64,000 nucleotides of DNA from UBA1756 sp045222555 (GTDB lineage: Bacteria > Bacteroidota > Bacteroidia > Bacteroidales > WCHB1-69). The notes under the pieces were generated by a model. The model had not been told where the DNA came from. It saw nothing but the letters and a program-made list of their open reading frames with translations, and did not search any database. The stretch lies in NCBI GenBank assembly GCA_045222555.1, contig JBGUYY010000072.1, positions 390,056-454,055 on the forward strand, read 5' to 3'. This document shows positions 61,401 through 64,000 of the stretch, in pieces. A program made the translations under genes and the position numbers. Position 1 is the stretch's first letter; each line of letters starts with the position of its first letter.

Positions 61401-64000
61401 ACTCTGAGCTTACTTTCAATGGGCAAATTGCTACTTTTGATATCTCTGATATTCGCGAAGATTTAAATATTTATGTGAAATTCAGAGGATTGCATTATCA
61501 GTTGAATCTTACTAATAATGGCGATGGTGTGGTGACGCTTTCACAGGGAGGTGTGGATTGTGATGGTGATTTGACCTTCTCCATCCTTCCTTCTGCATGT
61601 GAACGTATCGAGCAGGTGCTGTTGAATGGTGTGGATATTACGGCTGGTCTGACTTATCATCCGAATGGCGTGAGTTGGTTGCCCGATACCGCTACGTATG
61701 TCATCTCCAATGTGCAGGCGGATCAGGATCTTGTGATTAACTATCAGCAAGTTGCGGATAAACAGATCGTGGTAAACTATTACGATGGAACTCTGTTGAT
61801 GGCTCAGGAGGTGATGAGTGTGAATTGCGGCTCCGATACCACACTAACGTTGGCTTATCCTTGTTATTCTATTGACCATCTTGTGGTGAATGGTGAGGAT
61901 GCGTCATATAGTAGTGTGGGCGATTCTGCGGCCAACTATTCTTTGCATAATATTTTATTGGATGATGTGATCGATGCCACATTCTTGCAGAAGCAGTATA
62001 GTATTATGGTTACGGCTGGCGAGGGCGGTAGCATCACGCCTGCCGGCACCAGCGAGGTGCTGTGCGGCGACAGTTGGAACTGCACCATTACGCCCAATGA
62101 GGGCTGGTATATTGACTATCTGACTGTTGACGGCGAACAGCAACCTGCACAGAGTAGCTGGTCGTTCCCCAGCGTACAGGCCAACCACACCCTTACGGCT
62201 ACCTTTGCGCAGTACAGTTACACCGTCACCACCACGGCTGGCACGGGCGGCAGCGTTTCTCCGGCAGGAACAACCAACGTAACTTACGGCGAGAGCTTGA
62301 CGGTGGCCATCACGCCGGACGAGTGCTACCACACCGACTCGGTGTTTGTGGACGGCGTGTATAGCGGCGCTATCGCTGAATACACCTTCAGCAACATCAC
62401 TGCCGACCATACCTTGTCGGCGACCTTCGTTCGCAACAGCTATACCATCACAGCCAATGCCAGCGAGGGCGGTAGCATCACACCTGTGGGGGTAACAGAG
62501 GTCTTGTGTGGCGGAAGTCAGAGTTATACTATTACGCCTGAGGAGGGTTATTATATTGCCTCCCTTACAGTGGACGGTGCACCTGTGACAGTGCAGGGTA
62601 GCTGGACATTTAGCGATGTGAACAACGACCATACTATTGCAGTTGATTTTGCACATTATCACTATACGGTCACTACGGTGGCAGGCGAGGGAGGTAGCGT
62701 TGCGCCTGCCGGTGCTACTAATGTGGAATATGGAGAGAACTTGACCGTGACGATTGAACCGGAAGATTGCTATCATATTGATTCTGTGTTTGTTGATGGA
62801 GTCTATTCAGGTGCCATTGCCAGCCATGCTTTCAGCTCCATTACTGCAGATCATACACTGTCGGCTACTTTCGAGCGCAACAGTTACACTATTACGGCTA
62901 ATGCGGGCGAGGGTGGCAGCATCACACCTGCTGGCATTACCGACGTTTTGTGCGATGGCAGTCAGAGCTATACCATCGTACCCGAGGAGGGTTACTATAT
63001 CGCTACGCTCACGGTGGATGGCGAGCAAGTGACCACGCAGGATAGCTGGACATTTAACGATGTGCGCAGCCATCATGCCATTACGGCGACCTTCGCCCAT
63101 TATAGTTTTACGGTTACTGCTACAGCTGGCGAAGGCGGTAGCGTGAGCCCTGCTGGTACCACTAACGTGGAGTACGGCGAGAGCCTGACCGTAACCATCG
63201 TTCCTGATGACTGTTTTGCCATTACTTCTATTATGATAGATGGTGAGGAAATTGAGTATCAAACAGATAGTTATACCTTCGACCATGTGATAGAGAATCA
63301 TACAATGGATGTGGTTTTCGAGCCTATAGAATATAGTCTCTCTTCCGTTGTATATCTTGATGGAGAAGAAGTTTTGACAGATTTGATCAGCGCGTTTTGT
63401 GGTGAAATGGCAGAGGTTGAACTCCCGCTGTTCGACTGTTTCCACATGGACTCTTTGCGTGTGAATGGCGAATGGGTGGAGCCTGTGGAGATCTATATCA
63501 TTGATGATGTGCGAATGGATTATATGGTAGAGGCATTTATTTCTGATGATATCTTTTATATTGAGTCCTTCGTGCAGGACAATGGCACCATCTCACCTTC
63601 TGACACGACGGTATTCTGTACGAGTGATGTCTTTGTAACCATCACACCTGACGAGTGTTACCATGTTGATTCCGTCTTTGTTGATGGCGTTTATTCAGGT
63701 GCTATCAGCGACTATCTTTTCAGTAATATCATTGAAAATCATACCATATCGGCCACCTTTGCACGCGACAGCTATACCATCACGGCCACGGCGGGCGAGG
63801 GCGGCAGCATCACACCTGCGGGCACTGCTGAGGTGCTGTGCGGCGACAGCCAGAGCTACACCATCACGCCCGATGAGGGCTACTATATCGCGACGCTCAC
63901 GGTAGACGGCGATCAACAGCCTGCACAGAACAGCTGGACCTTCAGCGACGTGCGAGGCGACCACACCATCGCAGTGACCTTCGCCCATTACAGCTACATC
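55469..64000 (+). CDS. Giant secreted protein of InlB-like repeat modules (open at the window edge)
   Basis: At least 2844 codons without a stop, running off the window. A signal peptide (MKKIYFLFVLMMLNGLAMAQ) is followed by an adhesin-like jelly-roll (about 21-185; YNFDASNTLTEGWQ, SGGYNQYLISPRF, MSIDNILI). About 34 modules of roughly 65-80 residues follow from residue 189. Each has the pattern GGTVSP...TITPDDCYHIDSVFVDG...YTFSNITADHTISATF, like divergent InlB B-repeats (Flg_new_2 type, by pattern). Most middle modules have a CX12C cysteine pair; see findings. No enzyme domain is seen. By analogy with the C25 protease it probably ends in a T9SS sorting domain beyond the window. It may be a surface adhesin or filament. 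Confidence 0.88.
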   Translation, partial: MKKIYFLFVLMMLNGLAMAQVSLPYAYNFDASNTLTEGWQSEFETPSNLTLQMVGVRSSEQGAPVFSAPNSWIFSTVMQWSGGYNQYLISPRFVNTTTDSVQVRFKYCVADGTASPELFRVGYTTADSYSSTDDFTWRTGIVEAQSEEWQTFSVNLPVDAQYMIIHYCPGRAADGMSIDNILIRPDSPNEEHTVYVSANAGGTVSPSASVADGDDYTLTVTANPGYYIQSVLLDGVELPQAAFQTSFSYLLSSILADHTFTVTFIGIQYSIFVTAGQHGSVTPDGGPFSQVIVPWGHDTTFYFTGDPGYHVEDVVVDNVWHGGSISSYTFSNVTANHTISVSFTVNDYVITASAGEGGSISPSGEVGVTGLTNQTFTITPDVGYLIDTVYIDDEPVSGFSPSGWTYTFYEVSAPHTISAVFARQQYEVTFSHSVGGTLLVMGGDSVNDHTRRVYYDDVLSFSSLPDEGYQFSDLLVDGVSVGAQNPYQLTHVLQNSTVYAVFAEQTYSVTVVKHGYGTVTPMSAVDSGYFSTATFTFSPYSCRQLDSLLLDGERIATENPCVLTHLVGNHQLDVYFGDVYYTMTAEPAEHGTLTAPQPVACSGNAVFTLKADPCYVVGHFYLDGVQHDECLFWVTADSSVAIVSNCREEHTASALFTQKTYGLTVTASGAGTISHLGSQQVPCGTQLSFTAVPDECSYVSMLKIDDVDVTETVEHHPCSQAGFGDTLLFTLDSIAVAHTVQVAFSTMSYQITPQVVGNGTVSPSGVRTVQCSGNQMFEIAPVACNRIRGVWADGVEVTGQLVYVDEVATYTFSDVRDDHVLQVEFETIPYQMSLYASEHGRVVPSGDSIVMCDGEMQMTIVPDACYYVDTVWIDGVVSTDLMQHRPNATLQTGDSLLYTFSNITDNHTIDAHFAPITYSISTIAEGNGQITGDVVSGSAQCGDALTFTITPDDCYVITQISYNGEPLTDYSLDEHGAATISIASLSESVELIAKFERITFSIVETVPQHGSIIYPAGEVGCGENFVVKFIPDNCCHLDSAFVNGVWYLPSQLSFVHNVYTYHILDLRADAYVSAHFSVDSVHFAASGAVPVSVADTLLACGQPLTCYSVITDCQLFDSVVVNGVAMTESDFQHVGSMVWSGDTLFFSFDALTDDCSFSVYCTTLQYRVMSAVNGYGTVDWHSGTRVNCGDTIAIAIHPDDCNRLVRIVNYGVDWDIDNDTLLIINDVHSDYKLEFFFEEIEYEATLVSNGGGTIIGNSSHLNCGADYKYEFVPDDCARLDSVWLDGQCVNHLLDTIDQHIMLKLYDIRSSFTLQAQFGIETYTVRRQVFEEGIVVEDESSEVLCGIDTLLSARWPDDCYSVLSVKYNGIDTAVLDAYSFNPIHQNILLQIEIRKNWYHIEVQSVANCEIASASLTNDYECGENATYAFTPAEGYYVQNIVVDGVLLPADDHYELLDIHANHTISAVVAQYMYQLQCEVISGEGSVEPESAILPYGTDTVVRIHPAACYHIDSVFVNDVYVGSPSQYSFNDITGDSTLRVVFARDPFYVVAIQAEGGSILPADTTWLLCGDPLTYTITPAQGYYVSALLIDGVTNAAANSYTFVNVDEYHTIEPVFTRYNYEITVNAGSGGTITPATDVWVPWGEQQSFNITADDCYHIDSVFVDGMYYGDIDHYTFNHVTTPHEISATFARNRETITASAGEGGTIMPAGAAQLLCGESQTFTISPDDCHYIAEIRVNGTPVEISDSYTFENVEESQTIEVVFESLMKQVALNVVGDGGSLQPNADTAVTCGESLPVTITPAPCHIIQSVQVNGVEWTGFNPAGDVYTFSNIRGDSSLTATFAVAQDTVTVTALNAHGTVTSLGENVMDCGSDFSITITPDDCYAVGSVRVDGVIRNEWLQTDGDSKVLTLNDIVENHSISVNFNQLDYLMTARTDPGGTISPMGAFPVCGSTMTFTVEPIDCYAVDSVFVNGVHLSDSELTFNGQIATFDISDIREDLNIYVKFRGLHYQLNLTNNGDGVVTLSQGGVDCDGDLTFSILPSACERIEQVLLNGVDITAGLTYHPNGVSWLPDTATYVISNVQADQDLVINYQQVADKQIVVNYYDGTLLMAQEVMSVNCGSDTTLTLAYPCYSIDHLVVNGEDASYSSVGDSAANYSLHNILLDDVIDATFLQKQYSIMVTAGEGGSITPAGTSEVLCGDSWNCTITPNEGWYIDYLTVDGEQQPAQSSWSFPSVQANHTLTATFAQYSYTVTTTAGTGGSVSPAGTTNVTYGESLTVAITPDECYHTDSVFVDGVYSGAIAEYTFSNITADHTLSATFVRNSYTITANASEGGSITPVGVTEVLCGGSQSYTITPEEGYYIASLTVDGAPVTVQGSWTFSDVNNDHTIAVDFAHYHYTVTTVAGEGGSVAPAGATNVEYGENLTVTIEPEDCYHIDSVFVDGVYSGAIASHAFSSITADHTLSATFERNSYTITANAGEGGSITPAGITDVLCDGSQSYTIVPEEGYYIATLTVDGEQVTTQDSWTFNDVRSHHAITATFAHYSFTVTATAGEGGSVSPAGTTNVEYGESLTVTIVPDDCFAITSIMIDGEEIEYQTDSYTFDHVIENHTMDVVFEPIEYSLSSVVYLDGEEVLTDLISAFCGEMAEVELPLFDCFHMDSLRVNGEWVEPVEIYIIDDVRMDYMVEAFISDDIFYIESFVQDNGTISPSDTTVFCTSDVFVTITPDECYHVDSVFVDGVYSGAISDYLFSNIIENHTISATFARDSYTITATAGEGGSITPAGTAEVLCGDSQSYTITPDEGYYIATLTVDGDQQPAQNSWTFSDVRGDHTIAVTFAHYSYI
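61997..63318 (+). repeat. Three consecutive A-B super-repeats inside the giant gene
   Basis: Units of about 215-225 bases alternate. Type A runs YTITANAGEGGSITPAG...VLCG...EEGYYIA.LTVDG; type B runs YTVTTTAGEGGSVSPAG...VEYGESLTV...CYHIDSVFVDGVYSG. A starts at about 61997, 62435 and 62882; B at about 62215, 62656 and 63103. A further A unit starts near 63768 and runs out of the window. Confidence 0.8.

Noticed and set aside
59240..63988. Many minus-strand ORFs of 100-270 codons over the giant repeat gene
   Set aside because: They arise from the repeat structure on the sense strand; their products are themselves repetitive mirror images and the plus frame is open throughout.
55469..64000. Possible CRISPR-like or noncoding satellite array
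   Set aside because: The repeats are protein modules: frame is kept, synonymous codons vary and the units are about 200 bases with no constant spacers.

Overview
The window comes from a member of the phylum Bacteroidota, most likely an uncultured Bacteroidales lineage. The evidence is gene content: SprA/Sov of the type IX secretion system (T9SS), DUF6089 next to uppS and bamA, an RprY-type response regulator, LptE next to SecG, NhaD, and a gingipain-like protease with a T9SS sorting domain. Promoter style agrees: recurrent TAnnTTTG -7 boxes, and one full TTTG-N19-TAnnTTTG promoter before the flavodiiron gene. GC content looks close to 50 percent. A genus cannot be assigned from this alone. 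No rRNA, tRNA, CRISPR array, insertion sequence or prophage was seen, and no gene-free gap exceeds 300 bases.

Layout. 1-2208 (minus): 5' part of bamA, uppS, DUF6089 barrel protein. 2389-11109 (plus): flavodiiron protein, NfeD, FloA, secreted nitroreductase, uvrA, kdsD-like isomerase, DUF486 membrane protein, unknown secreted protein. 11116-23797 (minus): ispG, thioredoxin-fold protein, TolC-like protein, a 2031-residue gingipain-like protease, TPR protein, RprY-like regulator. 23990-28944 (minus): a TolC/MacA/MacB efflux operon with an inserted small lipoprotein. 28988-35940 (minus): Na/Pi cotransporter, nucleotidyltransferase, NhaD, ispH, secreted unknown. 36128-40297 (minus): small membrane protein, EamA transporter, then the envelope operon sigma-54 regulator-lptE-TPR-secG. 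40372-50371 (plus): membrane protein, ruvA, the 2448-residue SprA, dgt. 50387-51340 (minus): Gfo/Idh/MocA oxidoreductase. 51461-55374 (plus): periplasmic C1 peptidase, YkgE-like Fe-S protein, GT4 glycosyltransferase, coaD. 55469 to the end (plus): an open frame of at least 2844 codons made of about 34 InlB-like repeat modules.

The genes are largely about building and crossing the envelope: BamA and LptE (outer-membrane assembly), UppS, IspG and IspH (isoprenoid carrier lipid), a KdsD-like enzyme (Kdo), SecG (inner-membrane export), SprA (T9SS translocon), and two very large surface or secreted proteins that are probably T9SS cargo. The most unusual signals are: (i) the giant repeat protein, where a CX12C cysteine pair is present in most middle modules but is split in strict alternation between neighbouring modules in the later region; (ii) a lipoprotein in the MacAB operon that looks like a detached membrane-proximal domain of the adaptor; (iii) a 137-residue soluble tail on NhaD; (iv) a shortened insert in IspG; and (v) a gingipain-like protease carrying two adhesin-type modules.
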